64,000 bases of DNA, taken from Acidobacteria subdivision 2 bacterium RH1 MAG20. Its GTDB lineage: Bacteria > Acidobacteriota > Terriglobia > Terriglobales > Acidobacteriaceae. Location: positions 48,891 to 112,890 of the forward strand of contig NFUO01000007.1 in assembly GCA_002197545.1 (NCBI GenBank). The letters are read 5' to 3'. A program made the position numbers and the translations under genes. Shown here one piece after another: positions 49,265 to 57,545 of the stretch; position 1 is the stretch's first letter, and the number at the start of each line of letters is the position of its first letter. The notes below the pieces were generated by a model. The model saw only the letters and a list, made by a program, of their open reading frames with translations. It was not told the origin of the DNA and ran no database searches.

Positions 49265-50917
49265 ATGTCGCTCATCCCAGCAAGTATGAACCGAATCAAG
49301 GGCAAACTCGTGGTTTCCTGCCAGGCTGCCCCGGGAGATCCGCTCGAAGATACGGAGACGATCCGACGAATTGCACGTGCAGCGGTGGGCGGAGGAGCGG
49401 CCGGCTTGCGCGTTAATGGCTTCGAACATATTGCTGCCATTCGCCGCGATACAGACCTGCCTATCATAGGAATCAAGAAGAAGTATGTAAACGGAAATCT
49501 CCGCATTACGCCGGACTTTGAATCCGCAGTCGAACTGGCTGCGGCCGGAGCCAATATCATTGCGCTTGATTGCACCAACCGCACGTGGTCCTTCGGCGAA
49601 CCCTGGCAGCAAATCGTGGAACGAATCCATCGTGAGTTGAAGCTGCTCGTTATGGCAGACATCGCAACATTGGACGAAGCATTGTCAGCCGCGGCTGCCG
49701 GCATCGACATGATAGGGATGACGCTCAACGGCTACACGGAGGAGACGAAAGGAATCCACAGTTTCAATTGGCCATTGCTTGCTGAACTGGTCGAGCGAAC
49801 AGGCAAGCCGATTGTTGCCGAAGGTCACATCTCTACCCCGGCAGAAGCGAAACGCGCTATCGAAAACGGCGCATGGAGCGTGGTTGTTGGTTCCGCCATT
49901 ACCCGCCCCGGCACCATCACTGCACGATTTGTTCAGGCGTTGGACGGCCAGCCAAAAGCTACATCCGCCGTCGGCGTCGATATAGGCGGTACTTCCGTCA
50001 AAGCTGGATTAGTAGATCGCGCAGGCCGCGTCAGTTTTATCTCTCACACACCAACAAGGGCGGCTGAAGGGCGCAATGCCATTGCAGCGGCGGCTGAACA
50101 GGTGATTGAACGTGTGCTGGCCGACGCGCGCAAGGAAGGTTTGCATCCATCTGGATTAGGCATCGCCAGTGCGGGCGCGATTGATTCCCGCAACGGCACG
50201 GTTTTTGCCGCCACTGATAATTTACCCGGATGGGCAGACTTTGATCTGCGCGGTTTCGCCGAAGATCGCTTCCATCTGCCTGTATATGTCAATAATGATG
50301 CGCACGCCGCCGTACTCGCAGAGCTTCACTTTGGCCTGGGACAAGAGCTATCCGATTTCGTCGCCATCACCATCGGCACAGGTGTGGGAGGCGGCATCGT
50401 CTCCGGGGGCGAGCTGCTCTGTGGACAGCATGGCTTTGCCGGCACGATCGGCCACCATACGATCCGCTTCGATGGCCGTACCTGCAACTGCGGTCGTCGC
50501 GGATGCCTGGAGGCCTATGTCTCGACTGCTGCACTCATACAGGAATATAAAGGCGAGAGTACGGAACAGCAGAATGGCAATGCTATTCCGGATGCTGCAT
50601 TAGCACTGAAGATAAGCCAGCTTGCTTCTGCAGGGGATTCGGCAGCACTGAAGGCCTATAACGTTCTTGCCGGTTATCTTGCGGAAGGCGTTGCGAATAT
50701 CTTCAATATACTCGATCCTGAAGCGGTCATTTTGTCCGGCGGCCTGATTGAGGGACATACACAGTTTGTCGCTGAAGTGGAACAGCGCGTCACATCGATT
50801 CTGCATTTCGGCAGCAAACGCAAACCGCGGGTACAGCTCTCGGCGGCAGGACAATATGCTGGAGTGCAAGGAGCGGCAGCATCGGTGTTTGGTGCTGAAA
50901 CGGAACGGGTGCTGTAA
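49265..50917 (+). CDS. nanEK: Fused N-acetylmannosamine-6-phosphate 2-epimerase and ROK-family N-acetylmannosamine kinase
   Basis: The protein has 550 residues from the ATG at 49265; a TTG at 49229 would add 12. Residues about 1-225 are NanE: 'LVVSCQAAPGDPL', Lys71-73 in 'IGIKKKYV' and Glu186 in 'VAEGHISTP', the family's catalytic Lys and Glu. From about 235 it is a ROK kinase: 'VGVDIGGTSVKAGLVD', 'YVNNDAHAAVLAEL' with Asp345, 'GTGVGGGIV' and the zinc cluster 'GHHTI...CNCGRRGCLE' (His397/398, Cys407, 409 and 414). It would phosphorylate ManNAc and convert it to GlcNAc-6-P in the cytoplasm. No neuraminate lyase or sialidase is in the window. Confidence 0.93.
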   Translation: MSLIPASMNRIKGKLVVSCQAAPGDPLEDTETIRRIARAAVGGGAAGLRVNGFEHIAAIRRDTDLPIIGIKKKYVNGNLRITPDFESAVELAAAGANIIALDCTNRTWSFGEPWQQIVERIHRELKLLVMADIATLDEALSAAAAGIDMIGMTLNGYTEETKGIHSFNWPLLAELVERTGKPIVAEGHISTPAEAKRAIENGAWSVVVGSAITRPGTITARFVQALDGQPKATSAVGVDIGGTSVKAGLVDRAGRVSFISHTPTRAAEGRNAIAAAAEQVIERVLADARKEGLHPSGLGIASAGAIDSRNGTVFAATDNLPGWADFDLRGFAEDRFHLPVYVNNDAHAAVLAELHFGLGQELSDFVAITIGTGVGGGIVSGGELLCGQHGFAGTIGHHTIRFDGRTCNCGRRGCLEAYVSTAALIQEYKGESTEQQNGNAIPDAALALKISQLASAGDSAALKAYNVLAGYLAEGVANIFNILDPEAVILSGGLIEGHTQFVAEVEQRVTSILHFGSKRKPRVQLSAAGQYAGVQGAAASVFGAETERVL

Positions 50918-50949
50918 TCGCAGGATTAATTGAACACTGCAACCCAGTA

Positions 50950-52800
50950 TCAATAGAGCTTCACGTCGTCAATCTCCAGCCACGCATCTGTTCCCGCAGG
51001 TCTGGCAAGCTCAAAGTATAGCGCTCTCACGCTGCGCAGCGATAAGGGTGATGCGGAATTTTTACTCTGAAATTTAGTGAATGGAATTCTGACTGTCTTC
51101 CATCGAGCTTTGCCTGTAAAGGTGGCGGCAGACCAGTCTGATTCGTGGCTGCCATATGAATCGAGGAGAAGCTTGTAGTCTCCGTTGCCTCGAACTGTGA
51201 ACTGGATTCCTTTGAAGGCAGAGATATCCGCCAACTCGACTGCGCCTTTGGTGAGCGGCATTACCAGATCGGTAAACGGAGATGGCTTTGGGCCCATCTT
51301 CGACAAGATTGTGATGCCATGACCATGTTTCCTAAGGGTACGGGTGAAGAGAATCACCGAGTGGTCAGGGCCTGTATCCGTGCTATCGACGAGCATTGTG
51401 TCGAGGTTGGTTCGACCGTCTTCACGCTCAGCGTCGTCGATTGTGGCAGGAATAACGTGTACCGGCAGAGGCGTGAATTGCGGAGATTGAATAGCAGCCC
51501 CAAGGGACTGGATATCCAGTTGTTTTCCGCCTTGGAAGACGGCGGATGTCTGTTCAATTTCTGCGATATTTTGATCTGGAGAACCTTTGACCAGGAGCAG
51601 ATCGGCTATCTTGCCGGGTGCTATGGTGCCTCGATCGTTATCTTCACCGACCAAACGCGCGCTTGTGCCGGTACCCGCGACAATGGCCTGCATCGGGGTG
51701 AGTCCTGAGTCGACCAGTAGTTCCATCTCATGCAAGGTTGACCAGCCGTGATAGGTCTCGGTGACACCCGCATCTGTTCCTAGGCCGATGGGAATTCCTG
51801 CTGCGGAGAGGCGACGTATGTTCTCTTGCAGAAAATGCCATCTCTGCATGATGGCCGGATTCGGTGGGGCGGCACTGTATCGTTCCGTTTCGCGCTGGGC
51901 GAATTGGCGATCCTCTGGATCAAGCAGAGCCATGAGCCGAGGAGAGAGTGCGCGGTCGGTTGGAGGTTCATAGGTTGCAAGCGTCGAGACGTAGCCGGTT
52001 CCACTTTTCTTTAGGAGGGAGATGAGCTCAGCGTCGACCGGGGTGTCGCCTACTCCGTGAGCGAGAACGTCGACGCCTGCTCGTGCCGCGATCTTTGCCC
52101 CCCGCAACGTGACCGTATGGGTGAAGACCTTTAGGCCTGCTTTATGTGCGTCTTCAACTATCGCCGAGAGGGTCTGAACGTTCATCGAAGTTAGGTCCGC
52201 ACCCCTTCCGTAGCGCCAGCCATCTGTGAAGACTTTGATGACATCAGGTTTGTAGGGAAGGATTCTCTTCATCGCCGCGTGTGCCTGCGCCGGAGTGCTG
52301 ACAAGCTGGGTGAAGTAATCTCCCCAGCCGAACTCCGCGCCGTGGCCCTCGGGCGTTCCGAGGCGGATTGCGAAGTTTACCTTGGGGCCAACCAGAACGC
52401 CGCTGCTCTGCATGGCGCGGAGAGGAGCGACCATCTCTCCATACACGCTGTAGTCATTGACGGTGGTGACGCCGCAGACGAGATAAGCCTTAAGAACCTT
52501 GCCTAAATCATCCGCGGCATCTGTGCCGGAAGAGTTGAGATGGGTATGCAGGTCGAAGAGGCCTGGCAACAGGGTCTCGCCAGCAGCGTCGATGATGTGT
52601 GCGCCTGCGGGTATTTCAGCGTGATCGGAGACGGTGACGATGCGGTTGCCACTGATAATGACGGTCTCGATGCGTGCAGGAGAGCCGCTGCCGTCGATGA
52701 CGCGAGCGCCCGTTATAGCTGTTGTGGCCTGCGCTTGTGCGATTGCAGCCGACGAGAGGACAAGCAGAGCAATGGCGCGAAGTGATACAGCAAAAGACAT
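50950..52800 (-). CDS. Exported amidohydrolase with C-terminal CIA30-like domain
   Basis: The protein has 616 residues from the ATG at 52800 (AAAGGA upstream) with a signal peptide ending near residue 25. The amidohydrolase domain has 'GLFDLHTHLNSSG' (HxH metal site), a metal/active region 'VIKVFTDGW', 'VFTHTVTLRGAKIAARAGVDVLAHG', the metal Asp in 'IGLGTDAGV' and 'GTIAPGKIADLLLVKG'. It belongs to the imidazolonepropionase/prolidase-like group. Residues about 450-616 form a beta-rich domain ('IQFTVRGNGDYKLLLDSYG', 'WKTVRIPFTKF') like CIA30/galactose-binding domains. It is the last gene of a three-gene unit with a D-aminoacylase and an S9 peptidase, so it probably acts on peptides or acyl amino acids in the periplasm. 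Confidence 0.87.
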   Translation of the reverse strand: MSFAVSLRAIALLVLSSAAIAQAQATTAITGARVIDGSGSPARIETVIISGNRIVTVSDHAEIPAGAHIIDAAGETLLPGLFDLHTHLNSSGTDAADDLGKVLKAYLVCGVTTVNDYSVYGEMVAPLRAMQSSGVLVGPKVNFAIRLGTPEGHGAEFGWGDYFTQLVSTPAQAHAAMKRILPYKPDVIKVFTDGWRYGRGADLTSMNVQTLSAIVEDAHKAGLKVFTHTVTLRGAKIAARAGVDVLAHGVGDTPVDAELISLLKKSGTGYVSTLATYEPPTDRALSPRLMALLDPEDRQFAQRETERYSAAPPNPAIMQRWHFLQENIRRLSAAGIPIGLGTDAGVTETYHGWSTLHEMELLVDSGLTPMQAIVAGTGTSARLVGEDNDRGTIAPGKIADLLLVKGSPDQNIAEIEQTSAVFQGGKQLDIQSLGAAIQSPQFTPLPVHVIPATIDDAEREDGRTNLDTMLVDSTDTGPDHSVILFTRTLRKHGHGITILSKMGPKPSPFTDLVMPLTKGAVELADISAFKGIQFTVRGNGDYKLLLDSYGSHESDWSAATFTGKARWKTVRIPFTKFQSKNSASPLSLRSVRALYFELARPAGTDAWLEIDDVKLY

Positions 52801-52828
52801 GATTTCCTTTCGTGGAGGCAACGCGACC

Positions 52829-54370
52829 TCAATGTTTGAGGGCTCTGCCTGCCAGTATCGTCGTTAGCGATCCGTTGTCGATGGCGAGCTTTCCGTTGAC
52901 AGCGAGATAGCGGACACCAGTGGCCAAGACTCGGGGAGACTGGTAGGTTCCACGCTCATTGATGGTCTTTGGATCGAAGACAAGGACGTCGGCGAAGTAG
53001 CCTGGCTTGAGAAGTCCACGATCTTTTAGGCCGAGTGTTTCAGCGGGAAGAGAGGTGCTGGAGCGGATGGCGAAAGGCAGAGAGATAACATGCTTTTCGA
53101 AGACATACATACGCAGCTTTCGAGGGTACGTGCCGTACTTGCGCGGATGCCCGGGAGAGCCGTCGGAGCAGGTCATGACCCAGGGTTGGCGCATGAAGGC
53201 TTCAATGTCACTCTCCTGCATATTGAAGGAGGCTACGTCGGAGCCTCCTACTTTGACGATCTCTATGGCAGCGTCTATCGAGGACTCGTTTCGTTCGTGC
53301 GCTATCGCGGCGAGAGTTTTTCCTACAATAGTCTTGTCGGGTGATGCGGTCATCAGGAGCGTATCGGCTCCGCCGCGACGTCTTAGGTTTTCATTCATCT
53401 CTTTGACAAGGCGTGGGCGAAGGCTACTGTCGTTGAGATTTTTGAGGAGTGCCCCGTTGGCCTCGGCCCAGCGAGGAACCAGAGCGGCTGTAACGCTGGT
53501 TCCCGATGCATTATAGGGATACTGGCTGGCTACAACGTCTACGCCCTCTTTACGAGCGGTGTCGATGAGTGCAATGACGTCTTCGCTTTTACCCCATACG
53601 TCCGGCCCTAGAGCTTTGATATGCGAGATCATTATCGGCAAATGGGCCTCGCGACCGATGCGTATCGTCTCGTTGACGGAACCTAGCAGGCCAATCGAAT
53701 ACGAGCCCTCGTCACGCATATGAGTGTCGTAGATGCCGCCGTGCTGGGCAGCAATACGGGCCAACTCAATAACCTCATCAGTGCTGGAGTAGCTGCCGGG
53801 AGCGTAGTAGAGTCCCGTCGAGAGGCCGATGGCGCCCTCTTTCATGCCGGTATCGACGAGACTCTTCATATGGTCCATCTGTTCCGCTGTCGGCTTGGTA
53901 TCCGCCATACCCATGACTTCGCGTCGCACAGTTCCCTGCCCGATGAACAGGACGGCATTGGTGCCAATCCCCTGTTGGCTCCACTTCGCCAGCGTCGCTC
54001 CGATTGCGGTTGGGCTCTCGCCATCGTTTCCTGTCGCGACCGTGCTCACTCCCTGCATCAGATAGGCATCGTTGCGGCTTCGTTTCGGGTCGGTGAGATC
54101 TCCTGCTGTGTGCGTGTGAGGATCGATGAAGCCTGGGGTGACAACAAGGCCAGCGGCGTCGATCTCTCGTTTTGCTTTCTTTCCGGCGCTGGAACCGATG
54201 AAGACGATGCGATCTCCGGCTATTCCAATGTCTTCCTTGGTTGCAGGAGATCCCGACCCGTCGATGAGTGAACCTCCGTGAATGATGAGGTCCAGATCCT
54301 GCGCATGCACAAAGCAGTGCGAGGTCAACAAGGTGGCTGCGGCAAGTATCAGGTTCATCAATCGCTTCAT
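52829..54370 (-). CDS. D-aminoacylase-family amidohydrolase
   Basis: The 513-residue protein has a signal peptide (LILAAATLLTSHCFVHAQ), then 'DLIIHGGSLIDGSGSPA', 'VTPGFIDPHTHTAGDL' (HxH), 'STVATGNDGES', 'GAIGLSTGLYYAPG', 'YDTHMRDEG', 'ISHIKALG' and 'MTCSDGSPGHPRKYG' with the metal Asp. This is the N-acyl-D-amino-acid deacylase family. The stop lies 28 bases before the next amidohydrolase start, and its ATG overlaps the peptidase stop by 1 base (TAATG). It may deacylate N-acyl-D-amino acids or D-residue dipeptides, for example from cell walls; the exact substrate is not readable. Confidence 0.92.
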   Translation of the reverse strand: MKRLMNLILAAATLLTSHCFVHAQDLDLIIHGGSLIDGSGSPATKEDIGIAGDRIVFIGSSAGKKAKREIDAAGLVVTPGFIDPHTHTAGDLTDPKRSRNDAYLMQGVSTVATGNDGESPTAIGATLAKWSQQGIGTNAVLFIGQGTVRREVMGMADTKPTAEQMDHMKSLVDTGMKEGAIGLSTGLYYAPGSYSSTDEVIELARIAAQHGGIYDTHMRDEGSYSIGLLGSVNETIRIGREAHLPIMISHIKALGPDVWGKSEDVIALIDTARKEGVDVVASQYPYNASGTSVTAALVPRWAEANGALLKNLNDSSLRPRLVKEMNENLRRRGGADTLLMTASPDKTIVGKTLAAIAHERNESSIDAAIEIVKVGGSDVASFNMQESDIEAFMRQPWVMTCSDGSPGHPRKYGTYPRKLRMYVFEKHVISLPFAIRSSTSLPAETLGLKDRGLLKPGYFADVLVFDPKTINERGTYQSPRVLATGVRYLAVNGKLAIDNGSLTTILAGRALKH

Positions 54371-56478
54371 TATTTCTGCTCTTTCTTCGTTGGCTGGGGC
54401 GACATCAGGTGCCGCTGAAAGAAGTCGGCTTCGGCTTTGTACGCTTCGAGCCAGTGACGATGCAGGAGGAAGCCGTGAATCTCATCCGGGAAGACCAACT
54501 CCTGAAATTCAACACCATGCTCCCTGAGCGCTCTGGCCAGCGATACCGTTTGCGAGAAGGACACATTGCGGTCATCATCGCCCTGGATAAGTAGTACGGG
54601 CGAGCGCCAAGTGGCAATGGACGCCATAGGCGAAGAGTCCCACGCCGTCTTCTCGGTTTGTGCATTCACGGCCGGGTCATGGGAGGCACGCCAGCCGTCG
54701 GGACGCCGCCATATATGAACGCCATGCATATCTACGCCAGCGGCGAACATGTCTGAAGCTCGAGCAAGGGCGAGTGCTGTAAGAAAACCTCCATAGCTTC
54801 CTCCCCAAACGCCGATTTTTGCAGGATCGATGTCCGATCTACTCCGCAGGTAATTCCCTGCACCGAGTACGTCGTTGAACTCACTGGCACCATCTCTGCC
54901 ATAGTGGAGCGCTTCGCGGAAATTCAACCCGTAGCCGATGCCGCCGCGATAGTTTACCGATAGCACGATGTATCCGAGGCTCACCAGATATTGGTTCATC
55001 GCATAGGCATTGGAGTAATACCCCATGGTGTGAAAGCCGAGCAGCATCTGACGGCGCGATCCACCGTGGAAGAATACGAGCGCAGGGTGACGCTTGCCGT
55101 CGTTGGCATGAGCAGGCAGGAAGAGCTGGCCGTGAATCTGCAGGCCATCAGCAGCAGGAAAGAGAACTTGTTCCGGCTTGACGAATTTAGCACCCGGGTA
55201 ATCAGCCGGAATGAGCGATGGCGCGAGATCGTGCATTTTGCCGTGAGTATCCAGCAACGCGGGGCGAAGTGGTGTTCGCTCATCGGAATGAAGGGTTGCA
55301 ATGGCATGTCCTGACTGAGTCGGAGCGATTTCTATTCCAGTGCCCTTTGTCAGGGCCTTTGGCGTGCCACCTGCCGCAGCTACACTCCAGAGGTGCCGAC
55401 GGTCGATGTCCTGCTGGTTCGACGCATAGAGGACAGTTTTACCATCGGAAGTGAGGCTGACATTCCTTACCTCGAACTCTCCGGGAGTAAGCAAACGTGC
55501 TTCGCCGCCTGATGCCGGCACGGAGTAGAGATGCAACCAACCATCGCCCTCCCAGGGAAAGACCAGGCGATTGTCCGCCGTCCAAAAGAGCTGCTCTCCG
55601 TACATCTCGCGAAAGGCGCTGCCACGGCCCTCGACGGCTTTCCATACTGCGTGGCCCTGGCCTGTGAATGCATCGGCTATGCGGATGGACCATGGACTTG
55701 CTGTTCGATGAGCACCGGGCGAGGACAGAACCGATCCCGGCACTCGAATAAAAGCTATCTGCCGGCTGTCCGGCGACCAGATTGGCTCGGCATCCTCTTC
55801 TGTGCTGGGGTCAAGATAGGTGAGGGTGTTGTCGCGAAGACTGTATACCCCGATAAAGCCATGCTCGCCACGATCGCTGACGAAAGCGAGGGCGTGGGCG
55901 TCAGGCGCCCATACCAGCTCGGAGAGCTCTCCTCGGGTATGCAATAAAGGCTTTGCTTTGGCTTCGTCGGACCGGAGATCCGCTGTCCATATCTGTCCGT
56001 GGGAGATGAAGGCAATCTGGTCTCCTGCTGGGGAGATCACTGGGTCGTAACCTTCTCCTAACTCTCTCGCTTCACCGCCTGTCGCTGCAATGAGCCAGAT
56101 AGCCTGCGTGACCCCACCCGGTTCGAGTGCCGGATTTGGGTTTGGGGTCCCGGGAAACTCCGAGTCGCCACCATGCACATAGATCAGGTTCTTGCCATCG
56201 GGAGTCCACGCCACTTGGTACACCTCCTGGCCGTCATCCTGATCGTAGGAAGTGACCTGCTTCGATTCGTATTTACCGGAGGTATCAGGTCTTGCGATCC
56301 AGAGATTACGTTTGCCCTCCTCGTTTTCTACCCACGCAAAACTGCCCGTCTGTTGGCTCGCTACCAAATCCGAGGCAAATGGGGCGCTTAGAGCCTGATT
56401 GAGCGTGAAGCTCTGACCTTTGGCAGAAGAACCTGAGACAAACGCAACAACCAACGCACACACCGCAATCACACGCAT
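54370..56478 (-). CDS. S9-family prolyl oligopeptidase-like peptidase
   Basis: The protein has 702 residues from the ATG at 56478 (GGAG five bases upstream; ATG 56481 and GTG 56484 are alternatives), with a signal peptide (IAVCALVVAFVSGSSAKG). The first about 430 residues are WD40/TolB-like beta-propeller repeats ('VAWTPDGKNLIYVHGG', 'PIWSPDSRQIAF'). The C-terminal alpha/beta-hydrolase holds the nucleophile Ser561 in 'GVWGGSYGGF', Asp about 636 ('IQGDDDRNV') and His about 668 ('DEIHGF'). S9 enzymes cleave short peptides, often after proline. It is the first gene of the unit with the two amidohydrolases. Confidence 0.92.
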   Translation of the reverse strand: MRVIAVCALVVAFVSGSSAKGQSFTLNQALSAPFASDLVASQQTGSFAWVENEEGKRNLWIARPDTSGKYESKQVTSYDQDDGQEVYQVAWTPDGKNLIYVHGGDSEFPGTPNPNPALEPGGVTQAIWLIAATGGEARELGEGYDPVISPAGDQIAFISHGQIWTADLRSDEAKAKPLLHTRGELSELVWAPDAHALAFVSDRGEHGFIGVYSLRDNTLTYLDPSTEEDAEPIWSPDSRQIAFIRVPGSVLSSPGAHRTASPWSIRIADAFTGQGHAVWKAVEGRGSAFREMYGEQLFWTADNRLVFPWEGDGWLHLYSVPASGGEARLLTPGEFEVRNVSLTSDGKTVLYASNQQDIDRRHLWSVAAAGGTPKALTKGTGIEIAPTQSGHAIATLHSDERTPLRPALLDTHGKMHDLAPSLIPADYPGAKFVKPEQVLFPAADGLQIHGQLFLPAHANDGKRHPALVFFHGGSRRQMLLGFHTMGYYSNAYAMNQYLVSLGYIVLSVNYRGGIGYGLNFREALHYGRDGASEFNDVLGAGNYLRSRSDIDPAKIGVWGGSYGGFLTALALARASDMFAAGVDMHGVHIWRRPDGWRASHDPAVNAQTEKTAWDSSPMASIATWRSPVLLIQGDDDRNVSFSQTVSLARALREHGVEFQELVFPDEIHGFLLHRHWLEAYKAEADFFQRHLMSPQPTKKEQK

Positions 56479-56484
56479 CATCAC

Positions 56485-56837
56485 TCCTTGATTTTGTTAA
56501 GACCTTATGTGGCCATCACCCAGAACTCAATCGCTGCTGTCAGGCGGCCTCATCGAGACGATCGACGAGGACCAGCCCTTAGAATCTCCGGCGAGTTCGG
56601 TTGGCCTGTCCCAGCAAAGGTATCACTACAGCCCTGAAAATTTGTACAGAAACCATGGGGACTTGGTGGCGCATACTTTGCGCACCCGAATGCGCTATTG
56701 CCGTAGAGATTCGAGCGGAACATTGTCACTAAATTGTCATTTCTTCTTGCCTTAGCGAAGAATGCAAACAATTTCGTAGAAAATAGAGATGTTCAGAGTG
56801 TAATGATTGTCTGGAGCTACAAGACGAGGGGCATTCG
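56485..56837. other. Divergent intergenic region between the S9 peptidase and response regulator genes
   Basis: This 353-base gap holds divergent promoters. I see no convincing gene: the 73-codon minus frame at 56550-56771 has no family features. Its clearest signal is the Pho-box-like direct repeat at 56723-56740. Confidence 0.55.
56723..56740 (+). promoter_or_regulatory. Pho-box-like direct repeat upstream of the two-component genes
   Basis: TTGTCAC (56723-56729), spacer TAAA, and TTGTCAT (56734-56740) form an 11-base-period direct repeat. This closely matches the PhoB box pattern (two CTGTCAT-like heptamers with a 4-base A/T spacer). It ends 97 bases before the response regulator start. 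OmpR/PhoB-family regulators bind such tandem repeats, so it may mark autoregulation. Confidence 0.5.
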
Positions 56838-57527
56838 ATGACAGACGAGTTGGGAACAATCCTGGTGATCGAAGACGATCCTCGTATGCAGAAGGTCCTG
56901 CACCGCATGTTCCGCGACGAAGGCTACCAGGTAACGATTGCGGGCGACGGGCAAACTGGCCTGGAAGCGTTCCGAACATGCAGCCCGTCAGCGATTGTGC
57001 TTGACCTGATCCTGCCACATATCTCTGGACGCGAGGTGTGTAAGCGCGTGAAGAGCGCTTCGGCTGAAACTCCGATTATTGTGCTCAGCGCTATCAGCGA
57101 GGTAGCCGACAAGGTGCTTCTGCTGGAGTTGGGAGCTGATGACTATGTCACCAAGCCCTTCAGCCCGCGAGAGCTTATGGCGCGAGTTCAGGCTGCGATC
57201 CGGCGGCGACGAAAGCCGACAACGTCCGCGGTATACAAATTCGGAGATTGCGACGTCGATTTCTTAAAGATGAGTGTTCGACGAAGCGGCAAGCCCGTCG
57301 TGCTTACCTCGCATGAGTTCAAACTACTTAAATTTTTTACCGACAATGCGGAGAGGGTCCTAAGCCGCGAAGAATTGTTGAACGATGTATGGGGGTACAA
57401 TTCCTATCCGACCACGCGCACGGTGGACAATCAGCTTCTTAAGCTGCGACAGAAGCTGGAAGCGGACCCGGCAAACCCGCAACATTTGCAGACGGTCTAT
57501 GGCGCGGGCTACAAGTTCGTTCCGTAA
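56838..57527 (+). CDS. OmpR/PhoB-family response regulator
   Basis: The 229-residue protein has a receiver domain with Asp13/Asp14 ('LVIEDDPRM'), the phospho-acceptor Asp near residue 55 ('VLDLILPHISG') and Lys near 104 ('YVTKPFSPREL'). A winged-helix output domain follows ('VLTSHEFKLLKFFTDN', 'VLSREELLNDVWGYN', 'RTVDNQLLKLRQKL'). The start follows GAGGGG. It is followed after 18 bases by a sensor kinase gene, and the pair heads a four-gene unit. Confidence 0.94.
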   Translation: MTDELGTILVIEDDPRMQKVLHRMFRDEGYQVTIAGDGQTGLEAFRTCSPSAIVLDLILPHISGREVCKRVKSASAETPIIVLSAISEVADKVLLLELGADDYVTKPFSPRELMARVQAAIRRRRKPTTSAVYKFGDCDVDFLKMSVRRSGKPVVLTSHEFKLLKFFTDNAERVLSREELLNDVWGYNSYPTTRTVDNQLLKLRQKLEADPANPQHLQTVYGAGYKFVP

Positions 57528-57545
57528 CGGAGAGGACCCGCAACC

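Noticed and set aside
56550..56771. 73-codon minus-strand frame in the gap before the response regulator gene
   Set aside because: No ribosome-binding site, no domain pattern, and it overlaps the likely promoter and Pho-box-like repeat.
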